Assembly: GCA_033439265.1 (NCBI GenBank) | Contig: JAVTVX010000021.1 | Coordinates: 16,209,001-16,273,000, forward strand | Reading direction: 5' to 3' | DNA: 64,000 nucleotides | DNA from: Dillenia suffruticosa | Lineage: Eukaryota; Streptophyta; Magnoliopsida; Dilleniales; Dilleniaceae | In this document: in pieces, positions 1 to 10,839 of the stretch | Position numbering within the stretch: the stretch's first letter is position 1 | Layout of the letters: each line of letters begins with the position of its first letter | Program-made: the position numbers and the translations under genes | The notes under the pieces: generated by a model | Told to the model about the DNA's origin: nothing | Databases searched by the model: none | Seen by the model: the letters and a program-made list of their open reading frames with translations, nothing else

Positions 1-498
1 GGTTAGTACTGGGAGACTCATTGGCTGGCCTCAAATTTCTGAATGCTGAAGCATCAGTTCTATTTCGCTCAGTGTCGACTCTTGGTGGTGAGGCACTCAA
101 CTCTGGCTGTGGTCATCCTCTCTGGTCCATAAAGCGGGGCTCAGACCTAGCAGAATTTGAAACACCAGGGCTAGTATTAGTATGATTTGTTTGAGCTGGA
201 CCCAGGCGGTTGAAGTGTTTAGCAGACGCATCGTTTCCACTTGCCGCATAATTTGTCCGAGAAATCCTGCTCCTTGAGTCACTTCTCACGTGCATATCTA
301 TTCTCTCTCATGACTGGTAGTCGGATGTGGATGATGAGCCAATATTTGCTCTTATGGATTCTAAAAATGGTCTCTGGTGCAACGGGGTGAAAATCCTGCT
401 CCTTGAATCACTTGCATATCTATTCTCTCTCATGACCGGTTGGTCGGATGTAGATGATGAACCGGTATTCACTCTTATGGATTCTAAAAATGGTACAT
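1..498 (-). pseudogene. Truncated duplicate of the IF3 last exon (copy A)
   Basis: Read on the minus strand, this stretch matches the region of the intact IF3 last exon at about 4172-4745, including both of its 123-bp tandem repeat units. It is broken. Relative to the intact gene it carries a 7-bp insertion and a 1-bp deletion within one repeat unit, and in-frame stops appear near 112. It also lacks 87 bp between two direct repeats. Homology ends near 498, where AT-rich DNA begins. It continues off the left edge, so its 3' part is not visible. No start codon or upstream IF3 exons accompany it, so I call it a non-functional partial duplication. Confidence 0.85.
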
Positions 499-1454
499 GG
501 TAATTCATTATTTATATATTTATTTTTTACCGGTAAATTTGATTCAACTTAATTTAAATCAATTTTGTTCCTTAAAAAATAAAACTCTTATAACACCGAT
601 TTTTCCTATCCACAATCGAATCCGAAATCTTATTTAAAGGAAATCAGTGTCCAACCAATAAACCAACTAGATATTAATAAATTTACTATTTATATACATT
701 ATTTTCTATATTTTCTATAATGTGAAATTTTATAGATGTTATCCCTCTCCCATCATAATCAAAAATGCTTATTTTTAATGATTTTTGTTATCAATATGGA
801 TAATTTCAATTTTTTATATTTTTAAAATTAAAAAAAAGGTGTTTTATTGTCATCATCAATTATAAAGTTAACCCAAATTTGACATTAAAATCTCATTAAA
901 ATTTTTTCGACAGAAATGGAAATTTGTTGTCTTAATAGAATTTTTACATTACTAAAAATCATCAAATCACTTTCCATTTTTCTCATAATTTTGTTTTCAA
1001 ATTCAATCCAGCGTGGGCAGGAATGGGTACCCAATACAAGAGGGCACCCAGAGGAGAATGGGTTGGTGTTGGTAATGCAGGGGATGTTCCCATTGAACCA
1101 ATAAGACTTCAGACTCCGGAAGATGTTAGTATCCGATTGATGAATATTTCTAAAAAAAAATTAAAGATTCTATTTTATGAATATTTCTAAAAAAATTATG
1201 ATCAAAATAAAGATTCTATTTTTATTTGATAGGTAATTTTTCAATGTAATCCAAAGAAATCACTTTCCATAAATCATTCTCCTTCCTTTTTTAAGGCAAA
1301 TCCTTGAAACCCCTTTGTAAAAAATCCTTCCCTTTCTTCACTAAGACACTACTAAGCTCAATCTTTACATTTTTCTCAAAAGTAAAAACTCCTCCTTGTT
1401 CCTCTTCTTGTTCACCAAGTCTGCGAAAACTGATTTCATTCAGGTACACAAATG

Positions 1455-1500
<46 letters not shown>

Positions 1501-1801
1501 ATCTGAGGCTACTTTTCTTTTCTATTTCTTTCTTTTTGTAGGTGCTTGAAGTGTTGGGTGCTTTTATTTTAGTTCTTTCATGGTTTGGTCTCTTTCCATG
1601 TATAGAGTGACTTCCATGCGGCAATATCTGGGACTGCAGAGAGCATAACCGGATGCTTAATTGAATAACTTTAGGATTTATTTCCCCAAAAAAAAAAAAA
1701 GTTACAAGTGATATTGTTTTGTCAACATAATCTCTAACAAGCCTATATCATAGAAATCATTAGGCAGCAGTTAAATTGTTGAAGTATCTAGGTTGGGACC
1801 A
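499..1801. other. AT-rich intergenic DNA
   Basis: No coding similarity was seen. Contents are poly-A/T tracts and a CT dinucleotide repeat at 1459-1497. The short open frame at 1304-1501 ends in that repeat and is not a gene. No MADS domain is visible here, although this is where the missing 5' part of the following MADS-like ORF would be expected. Confidence 0.7.
1459..1497. repeat. (CT)n microsatellite
   Basis: Uninterrupted CT dinucleotide tract of about 39 bp upstream of the MADS-like ORF. Confidence 0.95.
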
Positions 1802-2572
1802 ATGGTTGTTCTTGTTCTTGAGATATGGCCTAATGATCTCCACAAAGTTAGGAGCATCATCAACAACTACCATGAGAAAAGCAAGGAAGAGCGCCTAAAA
1901 AGAGCCACAGACTCGTCTGCTTTCATTGAAACGAGGAAGAAAAGGATTGAGGAAAAGATTTCAAGGCTTAAAGGACAGAATGCCGAGGCTATAAAAAGAG
2001 CCACAAACTCGTCTGCTTTCTTTGAGACAAGGAAGAAAAGGATTGAGGAAGAGATTTCAGGGCTTAAAAGACAGAATGCCGAGGCTAAGTACCCACCATG
2101 GGACAACAGAATTAGTAACTTTTCATACGATGAACTAAAAGGGCTCTCAAGTGGATTGAAGAACATGATAGAGGAGGTGAAGAAGTTGATTGAGGTGAAA
2201 AGAAATCAATGTTTGGTGGAGAAAGGAAGAACTCCATTGCCTTTGATGGAGGCTTCACATTCACACACACAATCAAACCAAAACCATCCTACATATTTGA
2301 ACAGGCAACATCAACATCAACCACAACCACAACCACAACAGCCACCACCTCTTAGTATAAATCCATTTTATCAACAAGACATGTCATTTGCTTCAAATCT
2401 TATGATGTTGAATTGGACAGATATGGTGGACAATGATGGAGATTTTCCTCCATATGGTGTGGCTTCATCTGGCGGTACTCATCCTCCTTACAGTCCAATG
2501 AGGGCTTCTTATGGTAACCACAATCAAGGTCCTACTTTGATGGACTCCGGAAATTATCATCAAAACTTTTAG
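1802..2572 (+). CDS. Type I MADS-box-like protein lacking the MADS domain
   Basis: Single-exon ORF of 256 residues from the first ATG (1802); the frame is also open upstream to a TTG at 1793. The N-terminus carries the segment that follows the MADS domain in type I (AGAMOUS-like, probably M-gamma) factors: EIWPNDLHKVRSIINNYHEK, then a basic coiled-coil region, then KYPPWDNRISNFSYDELKGL. Family members normally begin with about 60 residues of DNA-binding MADS domain; that part is absent here and I cannot find it upstream, so this protein should not bind CArG boxes by itself. Residues about 32-95 are a 32-residue tandem duplication. The C-terminal half is rich in His, Gln and Pro and resembles the activation region of such factors. 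It is either a truncated pseudogene or a MADS-less interacting protein. The open frame suggests young decay or a retained product. Confidence 0.7.
   Translation: MVVLVLEIWPNDLHKVRSIINNYHEKSKEERLKRATDSSAFIETRKKRIEEKISRLKGQNAEAIKRATNSSAFFETRKKRIEEEISGLKRQNAEAKYPPWDNRISNFSYDELKGLSSGLKNMIEEVKKLIEVKRNQCLVEKGRTPLPLMEASHSHTQSNQNHPTYLNRQHQHQPQPQPQQPPPLSINPFYQQDMSFASNLMMLNWTDMVDNDGDFPPYGVASSGGTHPPYSPMRASYGNHNQGPTLMDSGNYHQNF
1896..2087 (+). repeat. 96-bp tandem duplication inside the MADS-like ORF
   Basis: Two adjacent 96-bp units (1896-1991 and 1992-2087) encode two near-identical 32-residue blocks starting KRATDSSAFIETRKKRIEE and KRATNSSAFFETRKKRIEE. The length is a multiple of three, so the frame is kept. 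Only a few differences separate the units, which indicates a recent event. Confidence 0.95.
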
Positions 2573-3375
2573 TATGTGACGCGTCTGCCCATGTCAATGC
2601 ATGTCAGTGTTCTGAAGCCCCCTCCAAGCTTTTCTTCACAACTCGATGGCTGTCCTCCAATTGATGAAAGCTTTGATTGAAGTGAATATCACATGAAGAA
2701 CAAGAGGACCACTTACTAAAGAAAATTAGTAGTTTTTAGTCAGATTTTATCTAACTTGATCTTGTGACCAGAGATGTTATCTGTGTCAGAGGGTTTATTA
2801 ATTGGCTATTTCAATTGTCTTCTTTAGATTCTTGTCTTACAAGAACTCTTAAGATATTGAATTGGAAGAGTTGGTAATCATTTTCTTACACTAATTTGCT
2901 TTCTATATGAGGAAACTTGACCCTAATTTAAATTGTTGCCCTTTTCGTAATAAGATTTAGTGTGATTGTATTTGATTGATTGGGGGTAGAGGGGAAGGAA
3001 TAACAGGGAGTCTCCCTTGATGTTTCTAACTGCCTTTAACCGCCCCTCCCCTTTGGCAAAGGGTCACTGTATGGGAATGTAGTCTAGACTGCTTTGTGAT
3101 GACGGTAAAACAGAGTTTTGAAAGACTAATTCTCCAAAACGCACATATAGACTAGGGCCGACACCCAAAAATAACTCTGGCAAAGAGCCCCTCTCAAAGG
3201 GCAAGCTCAGAAATGTAGTTGAAACATTCAACAGTGCTAGAAATATGCAAAATCAAGCATCGAGTTTTCTAACAAGGAAATCCAGAAGCCAACCTCTAAC
3301 TTCACATTTCAATTTTTGAATGTTAACGTATTTAGAACAGGCAAAATACCACTCAAAAATATAAAAAATATAACT
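2573..3375. other. Intergenic region, no gene seen
   Basis: Probably contains the 3' untranslated region of the MADS-like ORF. No coding similarity. A short inverted repeat (CCCTTTGGCAAAGGG, about 3049-3063) could form a hairpin. Confidence 0.6.
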
Positions 3376-3715
3376 TCCGCAGCCCTCAAAAGGTGCTTAA
3401 GAGAAGTTCGATGAATGGCTCGAGAAAAGGACCTTCTGCGTAATTGGGATCTAATGTTGGCCTTCAAATATCAGCTGGAGTAGGTATCACATGAGAATTG
3501 GGATCTAATGTTGGCCTTCAAATATCCTATTTGAAGTTACCTTCAGATATCAAGTTAGACCCAGTTATCAGACTTGACCACCCTTTTCGACACCTTGTCT
3601 TTGGCTGTTACTTGAGCAAGGATTTTCTCTGTCCTTGTTGCCACTAGATTCCTGTATGAGATGAAGCAGGAGAAATGGAAGCAGCAGTCGGAGACTGTCC
3701 TTTGAAACGGACAAA
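3376..3715 (-). pseudogene. Degraded second duplicate of the IF3 3' end (copy B)
   Basis: Read on the minus strand, this resembles the 3' end of the IF3 last exon plus its 3' flank (about 3751-4175). Shared stretches include CTTGACCACCC, the ACTAGATTC and GATGAAGCAGG motifs, and CCGCAGCCCTCA near the left end. It is much more diverged than copy A and carries many indels, so no frame survives. A 54-bp tandem repeat (3442 and 3496) has arisen inside it. Similarity stops near 3715, just before a poly-A tract that borders the homologous 3' flank of the intact gene. This looks like an old local tandem duplication of the gene's end. Confidence 0.7.
3442..3526. repeat. 54-bp-period direct repeat
   Basis: A 31-bp string beginning AATTGGGATCTAATGTTGG occurs identically at 3442 and 3496, within degraded IF3 copy B. 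Confidence 0.9.
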
Positions 3716-3889
3716 CATTACTACCACTCAGAAAAAAAAAAAAAAAAATTCCCGCAGCCCTCAGAGGCACTCAAATAATATACATACAAAGTGAAGAGTA
3801 GCCTTATGAAGAATGGCTCAAGAAACAATAATTAACATGTTTTATTAGGATGCATTGAATATCAGCCGCAGTATTAGTTGCCTCTGCAT

Positions 3890-6800
3890 CTAATCTTGCC
3901 CTTCAGATATCCTATTTGGCGCAGCCATTGAGTTGTCTCTGCTGAATATTCCCCATCTACCTTGACCACCCATTTCAAAGCCTTGACTTTGGCTGCCATT
4001 AGCTGAGATCCCATTTGGACGAGGACTTCTAGGGTTAGACGCTGGATGCCCTTCCTGGTTCACACTAGATTCAGTTGCAATCTGTTGTTTTCCAAGAGTG
4101 GCTGTTTGAGAACTAAAAATCCCATATGAAGATGAAGCAGGGGAACCGGCAGCACCAGGTTGAGACTGTCGGTTAGGACTGGGCGATTCACCGGCGGGCC
4201 TCAAATTTCTGAATGCTGAAGCATCAGGTTGGGAGTTGGTAGTAGCAGGTCCATACCGTCCTTGATTAGGAAACTGATTACCTGGCTGCAAGTGTCCAAG
4301 TGCTGAAGCATCAGCTCTATTTCGGTCAATGTTTACTCTCGGTGGTGAGGCACTCAACTCTGGTCGTGGTTGTTGTCCCTGGTTCAGAAAATGGGGCTCA
4401 AACCTCGCAGAATTTGAAACACCAGGGCTAGTATTAGTATGACTTGTTTGAGCTGGACCCCGTTGGTTGAAGTGTTTAGCAGACACATCGTTTCCATTTG
4501 CCGCATAATTTGTCTGAGAAATCCTGCTCCTTGAGTCACTTGCATATCTATTCTCTCTCATGACCGGTTGGTCAGATGTAGATGATGAACGAGTGTTTGC
4601 TCTTATGGATTCTAAAAATGGTCTTTCGTGCAATGGGGTGGAAATCCTACTCCTTGAATCACTTGCATATCTATTCGATCTCATGACATGTTGGTCGGAT
4701 GTATATGATGAGCCAGTGTTTGCTCTTATGGATTCTAAAAATGGTCTCTGGTGCAATGGGTTGGAAACATTTGTTTGTTCAGGCAAATCCTCTTTCACTG
4801 AAGTAACTGTTGGCGGATCAGTTGAATTTGCAAATAATTTGTCAAAATCATCATTGGCATCAGAAATTGACCAGGATGATTTGTTTTCTGCAACATTTTG
4901 ATTTGGCATTCCTGTGAGAGAGATTGGAGACTCGGATTCTTCAGGTCCAATCTCTTCCGGTGTCTCCGATCCCAATTCTATGGGGTCCCATTCTTCTTCA
5001 GCAGTGCCCGTTTTGACCTCTGATGTTGTGGCACCTGCAGCATTAGAAGCTTTTTTACCTTTCTTGGTAGGGCCGAATTTGACATGCCTGACTACCACAA
5101 ATGCCTGCCTTCTCTCTGCCTTGGGTCCACTTTCCACGAATGCAACATCTTCAATCTGCAGCAAGTCACACAAATACCTTATTTATTAAATGCAAAAAGA
5201 GCAAATTAAAAGACTTGTGGAAAGGAGAATAACAAGATTAAGATGTCATAAGTAGTACCAAAGCAGAGAAGCGAGCTAAGAGTCCACCAAGGTCCTGATC
5301 CTCCGTGCCAGTGGCCATACACTGTTTTCAGAACCATAGAAGATAAGTGGTTGCAAAGAAAAGGCAACCACACCATGAACATTGAAAACATGCAAGTCCG
5401 CAAAAAAGAGAAAATAAAGAAAAAGGGAAAAAAGTTACAACTCCCTCTTTATTTACAAATTAATCAACCATAGGAACCACCGGGCCATACCCCACAAGAA
5501 TATTTACATGTCTGGAGGCTTCAGAAGACAGTTACTGTATTATACTTAGACCTCTGCAAGATTGACCACCCCTGTAGACTACCCTGCGCTACAACTGAAT
5601 GTATCCCTTAAACATTTATCAAGTTCCTTGAAGGTTATGTTGCAAGATTAACAGAAGAGTGGCAGTTCAACAAACTTTTCTACTCGGTAATGCCCTACAT
5701 CTATCAGCTATTCACATATACTAAACAGCACCAGTCTTAATTTCGTTCACAATAATCTTCTAATCTCAATTATGCAAATGAGGATCGGACAACCACTTTT
5801 TAAAGAAACATACCAATGTATATAGGATGTGATACATCCAAGACCTCACTATAGAGAAGCAGAGGCACATTATGACCTTTATTTGAATAGGTCCAAGATT
5901 TGATGAAGAATATGTAGATATTAAAATTAGTGTGACCAATCACATAAACGACGCACCCAAGTATATCCAATTATAAAATTCTAAATAACGACAAGTTATG
6001 CTCTATAATTCATTTCATACATGATTTTAGGTGGACAGCATTGAAGATCATGCTTTCTGAAGGGCAGAGGAATGTACCTTCACCCGATAACCTTTCTCCA
6101 TCAGCCTCTTTGCAGTATCTGCCTTGATTTTGAGGTCTTTTTGTTCCTGAATACATGACATGTTTAACAGTATGAAAGATATGCTCCATGAAAGAGAGAG
6201 GATAATATTGAACAACCAAAGAGAGAGGAAAATCAGGGGGGTGAGAAAAATATCTAACAAACAAATGCCACGATAACAACTCTACAGGACAACCAAGACA
6301 GAATAAGAAATTTTCCACCTGAGATAAAAGCTGAGCTACATAAACAATGACATGGGAGGCAATACAATAAATGAGACCACAACCAACGGGAGGAACTTAC
6401 TACAATAGAATCACTCTTTCTTACACAATAAAAGAGTCCATGTCCAAAGAAATAACCCAAGTGCAAAGGTCATGATATCAGTTGTTCCCCAAGGTATAAC
6501 TAAAGAACTCGCAAGCAAGCAAACAAAAGAAGGAGAGCAAATTTTAAAGCATGAACATTCAAAATAAACATCACCTGAAACAAGTTAATAAACCAGATCT
6601 CTCAGAGAAACTGCATTCATATCATTGAAAGCATTTAATGCCATTTTAAAATCTTACATGCCATAAAGTGAGAAAAACATACTTACAGTCTTCACAGTAA
6701 ACCGGACTTCTTTGCAGTCTCCTTTCTTCAAAGTTGTCTCGGACTGCAGATACACAATGCAGAAAATAAATCTAAATGTAATAAAAAGAATTTTCCCATT

Positions 6801-9569
6801 AAACCATGACAGAAGCCAGTTTTCTGCCCTTTTAATCTACAACAGTCTAAGGGAAATAAATACTCGAGCTCCCTGATTTAATGGGTCTGATCTGAACAGA
6901 TCTTCAATTTCTACAGCTTCTTTGAACTTAATGCACAAATAGGTAGAAGCTACACAGCATCTTGTTAGGCGCTATATTACAATTCATTCTCAGGCATAGC
7001 TGTTCATGAAACGCAGAATGGGACATCTTTGAGTGCCATTACATTACTTTTTTTCTTGGAAGATGAATAGCCGACTTTGCCTGCTTGATTCAAGTGATAG
7101 CTTTCTTCTTTTTGAAGTTTCTCACCCTCAACTTCAATTTTGATAGCTGTAAGCATAATGGGGCATCACGTTGTGTAGTTAAGAGGAATATAGTACTATT
7201 TTTATTTTTTTTATCCTCAAGCTATTTGTGGGTGGGTAATTTCAATGAGAAACAAGCAAGAAGGTCATCAGGCAGGATGAAATGTCATTCTCTTGCTTGG
7301 CAAACTTCATGTGAAGATACCTTCTTACTTGGTTCCATTCTCAATATTCTGCAAATTATGTTGGTGGAATAACTGATTTTTCTTGGTTTTAAGAGACATG
7401 GATTATACCCCCCCCCCCGGGGTCAGCCTGTTGTTTCATTTTAGCTTATGATAAGCAAATTCTTCCAGTAATGTATCATGCAACCATGCTGATATTTTAA
7501 ATTTTGACTATTCATCCGACAAACATGGATATGCAAGTACTTCAACAAACACGCAACAAAGTAAGTAGCATGCATAAGTTGTTGAACTCAACTAACACAT
7601 CTTGTTCACCAAGAAGTAGCCTACCTTGCTTTTAGCACGATCTTTTTCCTTCAATTTTTGTTTGTACTTCTCTCTGTGATAGTCCATAAGTTTACAAACT
7701 GGTGGCTTAGCATTTCGATCAACCTGAAACAAATAGATCACAAGCAAAAGGCTTTCTAAAGCAGTTCCTCTTATCAACTCTACAATCAAACCACTTTCGA
7801 CTTGCCCAGAAAAACAATTTTAGCAAAAAGCACATGATTAATTGACTCCATAGTGTTCTTCTTATAGGGCTCAACTTGAAGTTTGACTCAAACACGTGTT
7901 TCAAAACTTCTCACTGAATGAATGACATCAATTTTGAATAGACTCACCTCAACCAAATCAAGCTTGAGTCTCTGTGCTTGGTCTAGTGCCACACGCCTCG
8001 ATACAACAGCATGATTCCCTGCATATTTATATCTTGTTATATCTCATTGCTGAAACTTTACCAGATCTCCAACTTACAATGATTTAATATGCAAGGCAAT
8101 ATGAGAATAGCTCATAAGAAGATGTGTAAAAGAGTTCTACTCCACTCAATGCTTGTTTTCCTCATTAGACATGAATCTGCTCCATGACATATGTGGATTA
8201 AACAGAATACAATTGCCAATTTGCAAACCTCAATATAATAAATTTTACAAGCATCTAGCTTTCCTACACTCAAGAGGAGACCCATTTGCACAGATATGGT
8301 AATCTCCTACACTTATGCTGCTCAATAATATTAAAATGAGGTACATAATCCCAGCTCTAATTTGATGGATTGCCAAAATCATATTATTGAGTGATCAAAC
8401 ATTAATCATAGTTACATTCTTGGTGAAAAAATGCTAGGTTTAATGACTAACTAGTTCTAACAATACACACTTTCTCTCTCTCTCTCTCTCACGCGCGCGA
8501 CACAAAAATTTTACACACATACATATGGTTATATGAGTCGCATACACAAGCAAAGAAATCAAGCAGAATCACCATCAACAGCACAATCAAGTTTTACACT
8601 ATGAGTGGCATTATAAGTAAAGAATTAAGCAAAAACCACAGTAAACGTAGAAAACTGAATTAAAATTTAGAATGCCAAAGCATTACCATCTTCATCAACA
8701 AGCCGTACATACTCTGCAGTAATCTTTTCATTCATCCGAGGCTTACCACTCGCCACTTCCTCCTTTGGCTTAACCTATAAAAATCAAAACCCACACACAC
8801 AAAAATCATCAACACACGAACATCACGAAAAATCTTATGAATCACTAAATAGTTAAGAAATTTAGAAAGAATAACGTTACATGAAACAAAGGCACAAACT
8901 AAAAACCCACTTTGGTTGGACAGTTAAAAATTGGGAACAAATATGCCATACCATGACATAGGACTTTGGTCTTTTGTAAGCACATTTCTTATGGGTGTTT
9001 GTGCGTTTTGGGCTGCAGCCAAGTTAGAAAACCTATGATTCTTGAAAAAAAAAATGCTTGAATTGACATGTTCGTAGACTTGGCCAATTGCTGCTGCCAC
9101 TAACCATTGAAATCATTTAGAATTTGACCATTATAAACCCAATCCCTCTCCCTCCCTCCCTCCCTCTCTCTCTGTCCCTAGTCACTCTTTCACTTGATTA
9201 TCCAATCTAAGATGATTTATATCTAAAAGCTTCGGTCAAAATCAGAATATATCTCTCTCTCCCTTTACACAAACACAAAAACCAATCCATCCATCACAAA
9301 CGAACCCTAAGAATCACTTCAACAGTTAAAGCAGATTTAACAAAAGATAAAGAATTACAAATTACCTGAACGGGAGCGGCAAAAAACCTAACATTGCTGC
9401 AAAATTCAGTTGATCTCGGACGAAAACCCAAATTCTGAATCTGAAAAACCCTAACCTTTAAATCGGAGGAGTGGGTAGTAATTGATGGAGATTGAGAAAC
9501 AACGCATTGTCTGATTCGACCCGAGAGAGAGTGAATTCTTGATTGTTTGATTCGGCATAAAAGAGACAT
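3890..9569 (-). CDS. Organellar (probably mitochondrial) translation initiation factor IF-3
   Basis: Eight coding exons on the minus strand: 9569-9366, 8774-8687, 8018-7948, 7723-7625, 6743-6687, 6146-6078, 5321-5259 and 5155-3890, giving about 638 residues. All introns are GT-AG and all junctions keep frame. The start MSLLCRIKQSRIHSLSGRIR is a basic, Ser/Arg-rich presequence ending near RFFAAPVQ, which suggests mitochondria. The IF3 N domain (about residues 82-152) holds MNEKITAEYVRLVDEDG and PPVCKLMDYHREKYK. The IF3 C domain (about 155-245) holds KEVRFTVKT, DLKIKADTAKRLMEKG and LLARFSAL. IF3 binds the small ribosomal subunit and favours correct start-codon pairing. The domains are followed by about 390 residues of Ser/Asn/Gln-rich, probably disordered tail encoded by the last exon, with a 41-residue tandem repeat. 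Bacterial IF3 is about 180 residues; long tails are known in plant organellar forms. Upstream ATGs in the first-exon frame were not used because the presequence begins cleanly at 9569. Confidence 0.93.
4518..4763 (-). repeat. 123-bp tandem repeat in the IF3 last exon
   Basis: Two units of 123 bp (4518-4640 and 4641-4763) encode two 41-residue blocks containing RPFLESIRANT and NRYASDSRSRIS. The unit length is a multiple of three. The same two units occur in duplicated copy A (261-389 and 390-498), so the repeat is older than that duplication. Confidence 0.95.
8470..8490. repeat. (TC)n microsatellite in IF3 intron 2
   Basis: Short TC tract followed by CGCG, inside the intron between IF3 exons 2 and 3. 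Confidence 0.85.
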
Positions 9570-10839
9570 CTTTCTGTGAATTGGTTTTGCTTTGCTCAGA
9601 TTAATAAAATATGAGAAATTGAATGTATTTTGGGGGTTTGATTTGTCGAAAATTAGAAAGACAGAGAGAGAGAGAGATGAACGATGAATTTTTGCGGCGG
9701 CAGGGTCACATCGTCGAACGATGTATTTTTGTTGACAGCTGCTCATGAGATCATAGGACGACGCCGTTTTAATGGGGCTTACAAAACGCTGTGTTCCATC
9801 GACTCTCTGTTGTGGATGTTAATCAGGAGCAAACCAGGACCCCAGATATCACCATCATTTTGTGGTCTTACAAGGAGGTATGGCCTATTTTTTTTTCTCC
9901 TTCTTGTTTTTGTTTACGGATCGATATCTAATAATTAATTAATCGATTCCGATTAATCTAATTTGACTTAACTATCGAATTCATCAAGAGACGATTTCTT
10001 CTTATACTTGTTTTTTTTTTTTAATCTTCGAAACTCAAACATAAAAACTTGATTAATGAAATCCAGTGCCGCAACAAGATATTAGTAAAGCATGACACTT
10101 TTGTGGAGAGGAGATTGTTTGAATTCAGATTTAATTGGCATGATGTAAGAGTTTACAATCGATCTGTGATAAATCTAACTATTATTTATTTATAAAATGA
10201 TTTGCGACTAAATAAATTTCTCAAAATTATTATTAAATTTGAATAGAAATCAATTTCAACTTAAAAATATGTGAATATTAATATGCTATATATATCATCT
10301 CTATTTATTTTTCTTTTTTATTACAAAATTAGGAAAAAATAGCCTATGGAGTAACTTTTCTTGACATGCTATAAAATATTTAGATTAAACTATCCTCTGA
10401 ATACAAATATCGGAAAATGCTTAAAACTCTAGAGTTATTTGGGATGCATTGAATTTGAAATGAATAATTTTTTTTTTTTGTGCTAAACTAATTGATATTT
10501 GAAATCATACTCTAACTAATTCGGTTCGGAATTTACAGTGATCCATTTATGAGCTACTTTCCCAATATAGTCTGCTTTATACCCAAATCGATATTCAAAC
10601 TCAACATCTTGATTAAAAAATTTAATACTACATCTCACTAAATTAATTATCTACAGTTGAATAACTATTTTCTCAATGCTAGAAATTGAAGATTTATACT
10701 CTGCAGAATGTGAGGTTAGTCGGTTTTGTGTACTTCATTGTTTTGGGCCCGGTATTTTAGGATGATGTTTATGCTTGTCCTTGTTTGCTTTTGTTTTGGG
10801 CCTTCTATCTTATTGATACTAAATTTAGTTAATGACCCA
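9570..10839. promoter_or_regulatory. IF3 5' flank, then AT-rich intergenic DNA
   Basis: Contains the IF3 leader and promoter, with a GA tract at about 9662-9678 and the motif AAAACGGCGTCGT (minus strand, 9758-9770) about 190 bp upstream of the ATG. A similar motif lies upstream of two other housekeeping genes in this window. Beyond about 9950 the DNA is AT-rich with no coding signal. The promoter assignment is inference from position. Confidence 0.5.

Noticed and set aside
1304-1501. 65-residue open frame on the plus strand
   Set aside because: Its C-terminal half only reads the CT microsatellite (Ser-Leu repeats) and the rest resembles nothing. Frames across CT/GA tracts at 19341-19628, 30704-30898 and 59334-59633 were dropped for the same reason.
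1867-2166. 99-residue minus-strand open frame with internal repeats
   Set aside because: Antisense of the MADS-like ORF and its 96-bp duplication; composition is Ser/Phe/Leu-rich as expected for antisense of a Lys/Glu-rich coil.
4560-5189. Two plus-strand open frames of 113 and 91 residues
   Set aside because: They are antisense shadows of the IF3 last exon; the repeats in them mirror the 123-bp coding repeats of the minus strand.
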